Positions 28,341-39,150 of a DNA stretch of 64,000 nucleotides are shown here, piece after piece (position 1 is the first letter of the stretch; every line of letters begins with the position of its first letter). A model generated the notes under the pieces. The model saw only the letters and a list, made by a program, of their open reading frames with translations. It made no database searches and was not told the DNA's origin. A program made the position numbers and the translations under genes. Location: positions 124,001 through 188,000 of the forward strand of contig NZ_CP134994.1 in NCBI RefSeq assembly GCF_039372665.1. The letters are read 5' to 3'. Source of the DNA: Buchnera aphidicola (Ceratovacuna keduensis) (GTDB taxonomy: Bacteria > Pseudomonadota > Gammaproteobacteria > Enterobacterales > Enterobacteriaceae).

Positions 28341-29270
28341 TTACCTAATTATTATTGTTCCTTTATTATTTACTTTACATATTTTTACAAATCCTTTATC
28401 ATTTTTTAAATAATTTTTTTTTAACCATGTTGATATTTTTTTAGCTTTATACATATTATTACATATAGAAAAGACTGTGGGGCCAGATCCAGATATTCCA
28501 AATCCAATTGCACCTATTTTTTTTATATTTTTTTTAATTTCTAAAAATTTTGGAATATATTTCATTCTATATGGTTCAGCTATTAAATCTTTTATAAATT
28601 TTGTAGCTAATTTTTGTTGATAAGAATATGAAGAATGAATGAATCCAGATAAATTTCTGCTATGTTCTATACAAGTTTTTAATTTATATTTTTTTGGAAG
28701 TATTTTTCTAGCTTGCAATGTAGATGTTTTTGTTCCAGGCCATGCTACTATCCATATCCAATTTTTAAAAAATGGAATTGATTGACTTATTACATTTTTT
28801 TTATTTAATATTATTTGCAATCCTCCTAAAAAACATGGAGCTACATTATCATAATGTACATTTCCTGATATTTTTCCTTCTAATTTTCCCATAAGTTTTA
28901 AAAGTTCTATTTTTGATAATGGATTTTTGCAAAATTCATTCATTGCTACTAAACTAGCAGAAATTGAACATGCACTAGATCCTAAACCTGAACCTATAGG
29001 CATGTTTTTTTCTAATGTTATTAATACCGATATATTTTTTTTTATTTTTTTACAAAAATATTTCCAACATTTCCATATAATATTTTCATTATTTTTTTTA
29101 GGTAATTTTTTTGAAAATTTTCCAATATTTTTTATATCAAATTTTTTATATTTTTTTATTTCTATAGTATCTCCAAAATTTGATTTATCTATTGGAGAAA
29201 TTGCTAATCCTAATGTATCAAATCCTACACTTATGTTTCCTATAGTAGCTGGTGAATAAATTTTTATCAT
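28341..29270 (-). CDS. thrB: Homoserine kinase
   Basis: This GHMP-family kinase phosphorylates homoserine. It has 309 residues (E. coli 310). The ATP loop is [18 protein letters not shown] near residue 93. The N-terminal [16 protein letters not shown] and the C-terminal [14 protein letters not shown] motif complete the three GHMP signatures. It lies 17 bases after thrA and seven bases before thrC, which fits co-transcription. Confidence 0.97.
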   Translation of the reverse strand: MIKIYSPATIGNISVGFDTLGLAISPIDKSNFGDTIEIKKYKKFDIKNIGKFSKKLPKKNNENIIWKCWKYFCKKIKKNISVLITLEKNMPIGSGLGSSACSISASLVAMNEFCKNPLSKIELLKLMGKLEGKISGNVHYDNVAPCFLGGLQIILNKKNVISQSIPFFKNWIWIVAWPGTKTSTLQARKILPKKYKLKTCIEHSRNLSGFIHSSYSYQQKLATKFIKDLIAEPYRMKYIPKFLEIKKNIKKIGAIGFGISGSGPTVFSICNNMYKAKKISTWLKKNYLKNDKGFVKICKVNNKGTIIIR

Positions 29271-29287
29271 TATTATTTTCCATTTTA

Positions 29288-31738
29288 TTATGATGCTATT
29301 CGTAATAAATCTGAAAATACTCCAGCTGAAGTAACTTTATTTCCAGCACCATATCCTCTAATTATTAGTGGTGTTGGGCTATAATATTTACTATAAAATA
29401 TAAAAGCATTCTCACCATTTTTTATATTATATAAAGGATCTGATTTTTTTATACTTTCTATTTTTACTTTACATTTTCCATTTTTTGATATTGATCCAAC
29501 TAGTCTTAAAACTCTTTTTTTGTTTTTTGCTTTTATAACTTTTTTATTATAAAAATTTTTTAAACTATTTAACTTAGAAAATATATTTTCTTTTTTAATA
29601 TTTTTTATATTAATTTTTTTTGGTAATATTTTTTCTATTTTTATATCTTTTAATTCTAGATTATAACCTGTTTCTCTTGATATTATTAATAATTTTCTTG
29701 CTACATCTATTCCTGATAAATCATCTATTGGATTTGGTTCTGTAAAACCTAATTTTTTTGCTTGTTTTACTGCTTCTACTATAGAACAATTTTCTTCTAA
29801 TTTTCCAAAAATATATGATAATGATCCTGATAAAATTCCTCTAAATTTTATAATTTTATCTCCTGTAGAAATCAAATTTTTTATATTTTCTATTATTGGT
29901 AATCCAGCTCCTACGTTAGTTTCATATAAAAACTTTTTTCTATATTTTTTTAAATAATTTCTAATTTTTAAATAATAATTTGTTTTATAAGTATTTGCTT
30001 TTTTATTAGAAGATATTATATTTAAACCATTTTTTATAAAATAAACATATTTTTTAGATATTTTTTTACTTGAAGTACAATCTATTATTACAGGATTTAT
30101 CAAATTATTTTTTTTTATTTTTTTTATAAATTTTATTATATTTATTTTTTTATTTTTTTTATTTATTAATTTTTTATATTGTTCTTTTTTTATATTTTTT
30201 TTTCTTATTATATAATTTTTTGAATTTGCTATTCCTAATATTTTTATTTTTATTTTTTTTTTTTTTAATTTATTTCTTTGATTGTAAATTTGATTTAATA
30301 AACTTTTTCCAACACCTCCTATTCCTATTAAAAATATTTCTGTTATTTTTTTATAATTAAAAATTTCATTATGTATAGATTTAATAGTTTTTTTTAAAAA
30401 TAAATTTTTTATTATTATTGATATAGAGTTTTTAGAATTTTCTAAAATTATTGAAATTATTTTTACATTAATTTTTTTTATGGAATTAATTATTTTACTT
30501 AATATTTCTATTTTTGAATTTATATTTTTTCCTATAATAGATATTATAGATAAATTTTTTTTTATTTTTATTTTATATTTTTTTTTACTATTAAAATAAT
30601 TTTTTAGTACATTTTTTATTTTTTTTTTTTCTTTATTATTTTCATTAATAGATTTTAATATTGTAATTTTTTTTTCATTTATTATTTTAGTATTAAAAAT
30701 TTTATATTGATTTTCTTCTTTTAATGATTTTAATATTTTTTCTAATATGATGTTATTTACATTTTTTTTAAAAATTATTTTTAATATAGAAAATTTTTTT
30801 AAATAAGTTATACTTTTTACTGAAATTTTTGATGTATTTTTTTTACATTTTTTTTTAATAGTTGTTCCTATAAAATTTGGAAAATATGAATTTTTTATTA
30901 TACATGGTATGTTTTTTTTATATAAAGGATTTATTGTTTCAGGATGAATTATTTTAGCACCGCATTTTGAAAGTTCTATTGCTTCTTCATATGAAATTTT
31001 TTTTATATTTTTTGCATTTTTTATAATTTTAGGATCTGCTGTATAAATTCCATTTACATCCTTCCAAATCTCACAACATTTTGCATCTAAACAGTTTGAC
31101 AATATTGAAGCAGAATAATCTGATCCATTTCTTCCTAATAATGTTATTTCTTTTTTTTTATTTCCAGATATAAATCCAGGAACAAGTATAATATTTTCTT
31201 CATATTTTTTTATGCATTCTAGTTTTTTTTTAGTTTTTTTTATATTTATTTTAGCATTTAAATAATTGTTATTAGATATAATTTTATAAGATGGATTTAT
31301 TATTTTAGAATTAATGTTTCTACTATTTAGAATATAATTCATTATTTCTACTGAAATTATTTCTCCTTTACTTATTATTATAGCTTTTTCTTTTTTATTT
31401 ATGTTTTTTATATATTTTTGTTTATTTAAAATTTTATTTATTTCTTCTATATGATTATTTATTTTTTTTTTTATTTTTTTTAATTTAAATTTTTTTTCTA
31501 TTATTGAAATATTTTTTATTATTTTTATGATTTTTTTTTTTATTTTTTTAAAAGTACTGTTATTTTTATTAATTATATAATCTTTTATAGAATTAATTAA
31601 GTAATCAGTAATTTTATATGGTGCTGATAAAACTACACAAATTTTTTCTTTTTTACTTTTTTTTTTTAATATTTTTGAAACATTAATAAATTTTTTTGCA
31701 TTGGATAAAGAAGATCCACCAAATTTTAGTACTTTCAC
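29288..31738 (-). CDS. thrA: Bifunctional aspartokinase I / homoserine dehydrogenase I
   Basis: This fused enzyme catalyses the first and third steps from aspartate to threonine. It has 816 residues (E. coli 820). The start is GTG (complement of 31736-31738), giving [10 protein letters not shown] as in E. coli, with AGGA about nine bases upstream. Aspartokinase motifs KFGGSS and [14 protein letters not shown] are intact. The middle ACT regulatory region (about residues 300-460) is strongly diverged. The dehydrogenase part has the Rossmann start [15 protein letters not shown] and the catalytic region [19 protein letters not shown]. No threonine/isoleucine-rich leader peptide or attenuator is visible upstream. 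Confidence 0.97.
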   Translation of the reverse strand: MKVLKFGGSSLSNAKKFINVSKILKKKSKKEKICVVLSAPYKITDYLINSIKDYIINKNNSTFKKIKKKIIKIIKNISIIEKKFKLKKIKKKINNHIEEINKILNKQKYIKNINKKEKAIIISKGEIISVEIMNYILNSRNINSKIINPSYKIISNNNYLNAKINIKKTKKKLECIKKYEENIILVPGFISGNKKKEITLLGRNGSDYSASILSNCLDAKCCEIWKDVNGIYTADPKIIKNAKNIKKISYEEAIELSKCGAKIIHPETINPLYKKNIPCIIKNSYFPNFIGTTIKKKCKKNTSKISVKSITYLKKFSILKIIFKKNVNNIILEKILKSLKEENQYKIFNTKIINEKKITILKSINENNKEKKKIKNVLKNYFNSKKKYKIKIKKNLSIISIIGKNINSKIEILSKIINSIKKINVKIISIILENSKNSISIIIKNLFLKKTIKSIHNEIFNYKKITEIFLIGIGGVGKSLLNQIYNQRNKLKKKKIKIKILGIANSKNYIIRKKNIKKEQYKKLINKKNKKINIIKFIKKIKKNNLINPVIIDCTSSKKISKKYVYFIKNGLNIISSNKKANTYKTNYYLKIRNYLKKYRKKFLYETNVGAGLPIIENIKNLISTGDKIIKFRGILSGSLSYIFGKLEENCSIVEAVKQAKKLGFTEPNPIDDLSGIDVARKLLIISRETGYNLELKDIKIEKILPKKINIKNIKKENIFSKLNSLKNFYNKKVIKAKNKKRVLRLVGSISKNGKCKVKIESIKKSDPLYNIKNGENAFIFYSKYYSPTPLIIRGYGAGNKVTSAGVFSDLLRIAS

Positions 31739-31960
31739 AATTTTGTTTTTCCTATATTTTATAATTATATTAATTATATATTTTTTTTATATTATTATAA
31801 AAATAATATTATAAAATTTTATTATAGTGATATTTTAAATATTTTTTTTAAAAATATATTTTTTAAATTTTAACAATATATATTATTAAAATTTTTCTAT
31901 TTTTATTATAATAATTTTAATATTATATATTTTTGTAAAAAATTGTATTAAAAATTTTTA

Positions 31961-32413
31961 TTATTTTATAATTTGTTTTTCTCTAATTTCTGATAATGTT
32001 TTACAATCTATACATAAGTTTGCAGTGGGTCTAGCTTCTAATCTTTTTATTCCAATTTTTATATCACATGATGAACAATATCCAAAATCATTTAATTCAA
32101 TTTTTTTTAATGTATTATTTATTTTTTTTATTATTTTAATATTTCTAGCATTATTTTGTAATTTTAAGTTAAATTCTTCTTCTTGAACTGCTCTATCTAT
32201 TGGATCTGGAAAATTTATTTGTTCTTTTGATATATTTTTTTTTTCATAATTTATTTTTTTTTCTATTTGATTTTTCCAAGCTTCTAATATTTTTTTAAAG
32301 TGATTTATTTGTTTTTTATTCATATATTTTTCATTTTTTTTATTTTTATATGGTTTTACTTTAGCTATTGATAATATGCTTAAAGAAGAAATTTTTTTTT
32401 TCTTAAATTTCAT
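31961..32413 (-). CDS. dksA: RNA polymerase-binding transcription factor DksA
   Basis: DksA enters the RNA polymerase secondary channel and tunes initiation with ppGpp. It has 150 residues (E. coli 151). The coiled-coil tip keeps the essential acidic residues in [14 protein letters not shown], equivalent to Asp71, Asp74 and Ala76. The zinc finger [17 protein letters not shown]...CIDC is complete. It is one of very few transcription regulators visible here, which suggests global rather than gene-specific control. A 222-base A/T spacer without a gene separates it from thrA. Confidence 0.97.
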   Translation of the reverse strand: MKFKKKKISSLSILSIAKVKPYKNKKNEKYMNKKQINHFKKILEAWKNQIEKKINYEKKNISKEQINFPDPIDRAVQEEEFNLKLQNNARNIKIIKKINNTLKKIELNDFGYCSSCDIKIGIKRLEARPTANLCIDCKTLSEIREKQIIK

Positions 32414-32581
32414 TTGTTAAATCCTAAATAAATATTTTATATTAAAAAATTATTATAGTAATTTTTAATATAAAATATTTTTTACAAAAATTGTATATAA
32501 ATATATACAAAAAATTATTAATAAAAATATAATACTTATATATTAATATTTTTCAACTTTTATTTTAGGTAAATTTATATT

Positions 32582-33370
32582 ATGAGAATTGCATTAGGAA
32601 TAGAATATAAAGGAACAAGATATCATGGATGGCAAAATCAAAAAAATTTAAAAACTATTCAAAAAATTTTAGAAAAATCTTTATCAATAATAGCTAATGA
32701 AAAAATAACAGTATATTGCGCTGGTAGAACAGATGCTAAAGTTCATAGTACTGGTCAAGTAGTACATTTTGATACTAGATCAGTAAGAAAAGAAATATCT
32801 TGGATTTTAGGAACTAATTTTTATTTACCTAAAGATATATCTGTTATATGGGCTAAAATCGTTCCATATAATTTTCATGCTAGATATAGCGCAATATATA
32901 GACATTATAGATATATAATAAATAATAGTAATTATAAATCTGTATTTTTTATAAATAATTTTTATAATTTTAAAAAAAAAAAATTAGATGAAGAAAAAAT
33001 GAATGAATCCGTTAAATGTTTAATAGGAAATCATGATTTTTCTTCTTTTAGATCTAAAAATTGTCAATCTAAAGTATCAGTTAGATATGTATTCAATACT
33101 AAAGTATATAGAATAAAATCTTTTGTAATATTTGATATAATAGCAAATTCTTTTTTATATAATATGGTTAGAAATATAGCTAGTGCTATTATAAAAGTTG
33201 GATCCAAAGAAAAAAAAATATTTTGGATACAAAAATTATTAATTACTAAAAAAAAAAATTTTTTGTATGGATCATTAGATCCATCTGGATTGTATTTAAT
33301 TTATGTAAAATATCCTAGATTTTTTAAATTTCCAAAATTTGTTTCAAAAAATATTTTAAATATTTTTTGA
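32582..33370 (+). CDS. truA: tRNA pseudouridine(38-40) synthase
   Basis: This enzyme makes pseudouridine at positions 38-40 of tRNA anticodon stems. It has 262 residues (E. coli 270). The catalytic aspartate lies in CAGRTDAKVHSTGQVVHF near residue 52. ARYSAIYRHYRYII and FLYNMVRNIASAI are further conserved blocks. It is divergent from dksA and upstream of secA in the same direction. Confidence 0.97.
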   Translation: MRIALGIEYKGTRYHGWQNQKNLKTIQKILEKSLSIIANEKITVYCAGRTDAKVHSTGQVVHFDTRSVRKEISWILGTNFYLPKDISVIWAKIVPYNFHARYSAIYRHYRYIINNSNYKSVFFINNFYNFKKKKLDEEKMNESVKCLIGNHDFSSFRSKNCQSKVSVRYVFNTKVYRIKSFVIFDIIANSFLYNMVRNIASAIIKVGSKEKKIFWIQKLLITKKKNFLYGSLDPSGLYLIYVKYPRFFKFPKFVSKNILNIF

Positions 33371-33529
33371 AATATATTTATTTTAATATAATTTTTTATT
33401 TTTTTTATAAAAATAAAAAATTTTATATTTTTTTAAAAAAAATTATATAATTTTATTATATAAATTTTAAAATATTATAATGCAAAAAAAATATTTGTGT
33501 TATTTATTTAAAATAATATTTTTTGTTTT

Positions 33530-33533
33530 GAGA
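33530..33533 (+). promoter_or_regulatory. Shine-Dalgarno site deciding the secA start
   Basis: GAGA lies nine bases before ATG 33543. Starting there gives MLIKFFKNLF, which matches the E. coli SecA start MLIKLLTKVF. An in-frame ATG at 33480 would add 21 hydrophobic residues that no SecA has. Confidence 0.7.
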
Positions 33534-33542
33534 ATTTTAATT

Positions 33543-36149
33543 ATGTTAATAAAATTTTTTAAAAATTTATTTAAGAATAATAATGAAAAAATTTTAGAAG
33601 AAGTAAATATTATATTAAATTTAATAAATGATATGGAAAAAAAATTTTCTAAGTTTAGTGATAAAAAATTGAGAGAAAATACTAATAAATATAGAAATAA
33701 GATTTTCAATAAAAATACTTTAAATAGTATATTACCTGAAGCTTATTCTACAGTAAGAGAAGCTAGCAAAAGAGTTTTAGGTATGAGACATTTTGATGTA
33801 CAAATTATTGGAGGAATAGTTTTAAATAATAGATGTATTGCAGAGATGAAAACTGGTGAAGGAAAAACTTTAACATCTACTCTTCCTATATATTTAAATT
33901 CATTATCAGGAAATGGCGTTCATGTAGTTACTATGAATGATTATTTAGCAAATAGAGATTATAATCAAAATAAAAAATTATTTGAATTTTTAGGAGTTAG
34001 TTCTAGTTTAAATTTACAAGGAATGAGCATTAAAATGAAAAAAAATGCTTATTCATCTGATATAACATATGGAACAAACAATGAATTTTGTTTTGATTAT
34101 TTAAGAGATAATATGATTTTTTGTAATAGTAATAGAGTGCAAAAAAAATTAAATTATGCAATTATAGATGAAGTAGATTCTATTTTAATAGATGAAGCTA
34201 GAACTCCTTTAGTAATATCTGGATTTTCATATTCTAATAAAAATTTATATAATAAGATAAACAATTTAGTATATAATTTTATATTAAAAAAAGAAAAATA
34301 TAATAAAAATGATTGTAAAAATGATAATTTTTATATAGATAAAAAAAGAAAACAAATTTATTTAACTGAAAATGGATTTTTAAATATAGAAAATATTTTT
34401 GTTAAAAATAATGTTTTAAATAAAAATTCTTCTTTATATTGTTCTGAAAATATTATGTTTTTTCAATATATAATAAATTCTTTAAAAGCTCATAAACTAT
34501 TTTTTAAAAATATAGATTATATAGTTAAAGATAATAAAATATTAATAGTAGATGAACATACAGGAAGAATTTCTAATAATAGAAGATGGTCTGATGGATT
34601 ACACCAAGCTATAGAAGCAAAAGAAAAAATTAAAATTAATGATGAAAGTTATACTTTAGCTTCTATAACTTTTCAAAATTATTTTCGTTTATATAAAAAA
34701 CTTTCTGGAATGTCAGGAACAGCAGAAACTGAATCTGAAGAATTTAAATCTATATATAATTTAAATACTGTTGTTATACCTACTAATAAACCTATTTGTA
34801 GAAAAGATTTTAATGATTTAATTTATATGACAGAAAAAGAAAAAATTAAATCTATTATAAAAGACATAAAAAATTGTATAAAAAATAAACAACCTGTTTT
34901 AGTTGGTACATCTTCTATAGAAAAATCAGAACTTATATCAAACAAATTAAATAAATTAAAAATAAAACATAATATTTTAAATGCTAAATTTCATAGTAAG
35001 GAAGCAGAAATAATTAAAAATGCAGGAATGTTAAGTTCTGTTACAATAGCTACTAATATGGCTGGAAGAGGTACAGATATAATGTTAGGTGGAAGTTTTA
35101 ATTATTTCTTAAAAAAAAATAAAAAAAAATATAAATTTTTTAGTAAAAAAAAAATTTTTAGTATTTGGGAAAACAATAAAAATGTTGTTTTATCTTTAGG
35201 AGGTTTACATATAATAGGTGCTGAAAGACATGAATCTAGAAGAATAGATAATCAACTTATAGGAAGGTCTGGAAGACAAGGAGATGTAGGATCTTCAAGA
35301 TTTTATGTGTCTATGGAAGATTCTTTAATTAAAATTTTTGTTTCTAATAAAATAATTAATATTATAAAAAAACTTGGAATTAAAAATAATGAACCAATAA
35401 ATAATATTTTTATAAATAAAGCTATATATAATTCTCAAAAAAAATTAGAAAATTATAATTATGAAATTAGAGCTAAATTGTTAGAATATGATGATATTGT
35501 AAATGAACAAAGATTAATATTTTATTATAAAAGGAATAAAATATTAAAAAGTAAAAATATAACAAAAATAATTTTTAAAATTTCTATAGAAGTTTTTAAT
35601 TCATTGGTAAATTTTTATTTTAAAGAAAAAAACAAAAATTTTTGTGAAAATATAAAAATATTAAAAAGATATTTAAAAAAAGTTTTTAATATATTATTTT
35701 TAAAAAAAAATATATTTATAGAAAAAAATATGTTTTATAATAATATTATTATTAAAAATATTTTTAAAATTTTTAAAAAAAATTATTTAAAAAAAAAAAT
35801 AAATTTTAGTGAAAAAGAATTTAATAAATTTGAAAAAATAATAGTATTAAAAGTATTAGATAAATTTTGGAGAGAACATTTATATGATTTAGAACATTTA
35901 CGAAGTAGTATTCATTTAAGAGGATATGCAGATAAAGATCCAAAACAAGAATATAAAAAAGAATCTTTTTTGATGTTTATGAAAATGATTAGTTCTATAA
36001 AAAATGAAATTATATCTATGATGAGTTTTTTTTCTTCTAAAAAATATTCTTTTGATTTTTTTATATTAAAAATGAATGATTTTTATAATAAAAAATTATT
36101 TTTAGAAACTTCATTTCAAGAATTTATTAAAAATAAAAATTTTTATTAA
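33543..36149 (+). CDS. secA: Protein translocase ATPase subunit SecA
   Basis: SecA is the motor that drives preproteins through SecYEG. It has 868 residues from the ATG at 33543 (E. coli 901). Walker A is MKTGEGKTLTSTL, Walker B/DEAD is IIDEVDSILIDEARTP, and the second nucleotide domain has TNMAGRGTDIMLGG and GRSGRQGD. The helical-scaffold end EYKKESFLMFMKMISS is kept. The C-terminal linker and the zinc-binding CPCGSGKKYKQCH domain that contacts SecB and lipids are absent, so SecB-independent targeting is likely. The preceding spacer (33371-33542) is A/T with no gene. Confidence 0.96.
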   Translation: MLIKFFKNLFKNNNEKILEEVNIILNLINDMEKKFSKFSDKKLRENTNKYRNKIFNKNTLNSILPEAYSTVREASKRVLGMRHFDVQIIGGIVLNNRCIAEMKTGEGKTLTSTLPIYLNSLSGNGVHVVTMNDYLANRDYNQNKKLFEFLGVSSSLNLQGMSIKMKKNAYSSDITYGTNNEFCFDYLRDNMIFCNSNRVQKKLNYAIIDEVDSILIDEARTPLVISGFSYSNKNLYNKINNLVYNFILKKEKYNKNDCKNDNFYIDKKRKQIYLTENGFLNIENIFVKNNVLNKNSSLYCSENIMFFQYIINSLKAHKLFFKNIDYIVKDNKILIVDEHTGRISNNRRWSDGLHQAIEAKEKIKINDESYTLASITFQNYFRLYKKLSGMSGTAETESEEFKSIYNLNTVVIPTNKPICRKDFNDLIYMTEKEKIKSIIKDIKNCIKNKQPVLVGTSSIEKSELISNKLNKLKIKHNILNAKFHSKEAEIIKNAGMLSSVTIATNMAGRGTDIMLGGSFNYFLKKNKKKYKFFSKKKIFSIWENNKNVVLSLGGLHIIGAERHESRRIDNQLIGRSGRQGDVGSSRFYVSMEDSLIKIFVSNKIINIIKKLGIKNNEPINNIFINKAIYNSQKKLENYNYEIRAKLLEYDDIVNEQRLIFYYKRNKILKSKNITKIIFKISIEVFNSLVNFYFKEKNKNFCENIKILKRYLKKVFNILFLKKNIFIEKNMFYNNIIIKNIFKIFKKNYLKKKINFSEKEFNKFEKIIVLKVLDKFWREHLYDLEHLRSSIHLRGYADKDPKQEYKKESFLMFMKMISSIKNEIISMMSFFSSKKYSFDFFILKMNDFYNKKLFLETSFQEFIKNKNFY

Positions 36150-36469
36150 ATATAAAAAATATTTTTATTTTTATTTTATATATTATTATATATTTTTAAA
36201 ATTTTTAAAAATAATTATTTTAATTAAAATATATATATTTAAAATTTTTATTATTTTTAAATAAATTATATTATATATTTTTTTAAAATAAAATGTATTA
36301 AAATTTATATAAAATATTTTTTTATATAATAATATATATTTAACAAAAATTTTATTTAATATAAAAAATTTATAAAAATATTATATTTATTATATTTATA
36401 ATTATTTTAAAATTATATAATTAATTTTTTTTAAAATATAAAAATTATAAATAAAGTTAGGATTTTTTT
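36150..36469. other. 320-base intergenic region without a gene (secA/aceE)
   Basis: This stretch is almost pure A/T with many short A/T palindromes. I see no coding frame, RNA gene or G/C-containing hairpin. It should contain the promoter of the aceEF-lpd operon and the end of the secA transcript. In larger relatives mutT, coaE and guaC-type genes lie near here, and none is recognisable. Confidence 0.6.
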
Positions 36470-39136
36470 ATGTCAAAAAATTGTAAAAATAGTATTGATA
36501 AATTAGAATTAGATGAATGGATTTTATCTATAAAATCTTTTGTAAAAAGAAGAGGTTTTTTAAAATCTAAATTTTTATTAAAAAAGATTTTTAATACTTT
36601 TTTAAATCTTGGAATAAAACATAACAATAAAAGTTTTTTTTTAACAAATTATTTAAATTCTATATCTAAATATGATGAAAAAAAATATCCTGGAAATTTA
36701 AAAATTGAAAAAAAAATTAGATCAGCAATGAGATGGAATGCTATTGTTATGGTTGTTAAATCATATAAGAAAAAATTAGAATTGGGAGGACATATTTCAT
36801 CTTTTCAATCTTCTGCTAATATATATGATGTATTTTTTAATCATTTTTTTAAAGCTAATAATAAAAAATTTTCTGGAGATATGATATATTTTCAAGGTCA
36901 TATTTCTCCAGGAATATATTCTAGAGCTTTTTTAGAAGATAGAATTACAGAAGAACAGATGAACAATTTTAGACAAGAAGTTAACAATAATGGATTGTCT
37001 TCATATCCTCATCCTAAATTAATGCCAAACTTTTGGCAATTTCCTACAGTATCTATGGGTTTAACTTCATCTTTTGCTATATATCAAGCTAAATTTTTAA
37101 AATATATAAATAATAGAAAAATAAAAGATACAAGTTCTCAAAAGGTATATGCTTTTTTAGGAGATGGAGAAATGGATGAACCTGAATCTAAAGGATTAAT
37201 TAATATAGCATCTAGAGAAAAATTAGATAATTTAATATTTATAATAAATTGTAATTTACAGAGATTAGATGGACCTGTATATGGAAATGGTAAAATTATA
37301 AATGAATTAGAATCTTTTTTTTTAGGATCTGGATGGAAAGTAATAAAAGTTATTTGGGGTAGTGATTGGGATAAATTATTAGAAAAAGATAGTTCTAACA
37401 AATTAATTAAGTTGATGAATGAAACTTTAGATGGAGATTATCAAAATTTTAGATCTAAAAATGGTTATTTTATAAGAAAATTTTTTTTTGGAAAATATGT
37501 AGAAACAGAAAAATTAGTAAAAAATATGACAGATGATGAAATTTTTAATTTGAGAAGAGGTGGTCATGATTCTATAAAAATTTTTAATGCTATTTATAAA
37601 GCAAATTTAACTAAAAATAAACCTGTTGTTATTTTATTTCATACAATTAAAGGATATGGATTAGGCTCAATAGGAGAAAGTAAAAATATATCTCATCAAA
37701 TAAAAAATGTTGATTTAAAAACTTTTATAAAAATAAGAGATAAGCTTTCATTATCTATAGATGATAATGAAATTAAAAATTTACCTTATATAAAATTTAA
37801 AAAAGGTTCTGAAGAATATAATTATATTCATGAAAAAAGAAAAAAATTAGGAGGATATGTACCTTTTAGATTAAAAAATTTTACCGAAAAATTTGTTTTA
37901 CCAAATATTTTAGATTTTAAATCATTGTTTATTAAACAAAAAAAAAAAGTTTCTACAACTATTTCTTTTTTAAAAATTTTAAATATTTTGTTACAAAACA
38001 AATTTATAAAAGATAGAATTGTTCCAATTGTTGCTGATGAAGCTAGAACTTTTGGAATGGAAAGTTTATTTAGAAAAATAGGTATATATAATTCTTTAGG
38101 TCAAAAATATAATTCTCAAGATAAAAATGAATTTTTATATTATAAAGAAGATAAAAAAGGTCAAATTTTACAAGAAGGTATAAACGAATTGGGAGCAGGA
38201 TCTTCTTGGTTAGCTGCTGCAACTTCTTATAGTAATAATAATTTACCTATGATTCCATTTTATATATATTATTCTATTTTTGGATTTCAAAGAATTGGTG
38301 ATTTATTTTGGGCTGCTGGTGATCAACAAGCAAGAGGTTTTTTAATAGGAGCTGTTTCAGGAAGAACTACATTAAATGGAGAGGGTCTTCAACATGGAGA
38401 TGGTCATAGTCATATTCAATCTTTAACAATACCTAATTGTATATCTTTTGATCCTGCATATTCTTATGAGCTGGCTACAATTATTAATAATGGAATTAGT
38501 AGAATGTATGGATCTAAACAAGAAAATATTTATTATTATATAACTGTTACTAATGAAAAATATAATATGCCTAAAATGCCTAAAAATTCTGAATACGGAA
38601 TTTGTAAAGGAATTTATAAATTAAAAAGATATAAAGGAAATTTAGGAAATGTTCAATTGTTAGGTTCAGGATCGATATTAAACAAAGTATGTATTGCAGG
38701 AAAAATTTTATATAAAGAATATAATATATCTTCTGATATTTATAGTGTTACTTCTTTTACTGAATTAGCGAGAGATGGTCAGGATTGTGATAGATGGAAT
38801 ATGTTAAATTTAAATAGTTCAAAAAAGAAAAGATCATATGTTTCAAAAATTATGAATGATAGTCCAGCTATTGCTTCTACAGATTATATGAAATTATTTG
38901 CAGAGCAAATAAGAAAATATATTCCATCTAAAAAATATATTGTTTTAGGTACAGATGGATTTGCTAAATCTGATAGTAGAAAAAATTTAAGACATTATTT
39001 TGAAATTGATGAATTTTATATAGTTATATCTGCATTAATAGAATTATATGAAATTAATGTAATAAACAAAAATGTTGTTTTAGATGCAATTAAAAAATTT
39101 AAAATTAATCCAAATAAAATTAATCCGCGTTTATAA
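36470..39136 (+). CDS. aceE: Pyruvate dehydrogenase E1 component
   Basis: This thiamine-diphosphate enzyme decarboxylates pyruvate and acetylates the lipoyl group of AceF. It has 888 residues (E. coli 887). The cofactor/Mg motif is GDGEMDEPESKG...IINCN around residues 230-260. HTIKGYGLG carries the active-site loop histidine, and the C-terminal half contains GEGLQHGDGHSH. SD AGGA with a short T-run precedes the ATG. It heads the operon aceE-aceF-lpd and supplies acetyl-CoA. Confidence 0.97.
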   Translation: MSKNCKNSIDKLELDEWILSIKSFVKRRGFLKSKFLLKKIFNTFLNLGIKHNNKSFFLTNYLNSISKYDEKKYPGNLKIEKKIRSAMRWNAIVMVVKSYKKKLELGGHISSFQSSANIYDVFFNHFFKANNKKFSGDMIYFQGHISPGIYSRAFLEDRITEEQMNNFRQEVNNNGLSSYPHPKLMPNFWQFPTVSMGLTSSFAIYQAKFLKYINNRKIKDTSSQKVYAFLGDGEMDEPESKGLINIASREKLDNLIFIINCNLQRLDGPVYGNGKIINELESFFLGSGWKVIKVIWGSDWDKLLEKDSSNKLIKLMNETLDGDYQNFRSKNGYFIRKFFFGKYVETEKLVKNMTDDEIFNLRRGGHDSIKIFNAIYKANLTKNKPVVILFHTIKGYGLGSIGESKNISHQIKNVDLKTFIKIRDKLSLSIDDNEIKNLPYIKFKKGSEEYNYIHEKRKKLGGYVPFRLKNFTEKFVLPNILDFKSLFIKQKKKVSTTISFLKILNILLQNKFIKDRIVPIVADEARTFGMESLFRKIGIYNSLGQKYNSQDKNEFLYYKEDKKGQILQEGINELGAGSSWLAAATSYSNNNLPMIPFYIYYSIFGFQRIGDLFWAAGDQQARGFLIGAVSGRTTLNGEGLQHGDGHSHIQSLTIPNCISFDPAYSYELATIINNGISRMYGSKQENIYYYITVTNEKYNMPKMPKNSEYGICKGIYKLKRYKGNLGNVQLLGSGSILNKVCIAGKILYKEYNISSDIYSVTSFTELARDGQDCDRWNMLNLNSSKKKRSYVSKIMNDSPAIASTDYMKLFAEQIRKYIPSKKYIVLGTDGFAKSDSRKNLRHYFEIDEFYIVISALIELYEINVINKNVVLDAIKKFKINPNKINPRL

Positions 39137-39137
39137 T

Positions 39138-39143
39138 AAGAGG
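39138..39143 (+). promoter_or_regulatory. Shine-Dalgarno site deciding a GTG start for aceF
   Basis: AAGAGG, seven bases before GTG at 39151, gives MYKTVRIPDIG, the expected start of the lipoyl domain. It directly follows the aceE stop codon. Confidence 0.8.
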
Positions 39144-39150
39144 TTTATAA

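Noticed and set aside
33480-33542. N-terminal extension of SecA that looks like a membrane helix
   Set aside because: The ATG at 33543 has an SD and matches the SecA family start; the extension has neither.
36150-36469. Possible replication origin or regulatory repeat in the long A/T spacer before aceE
   Set aside because: No DnaA-box-like or iterated motif is visible; short A/T palindromes are expected by chance at this base composition.
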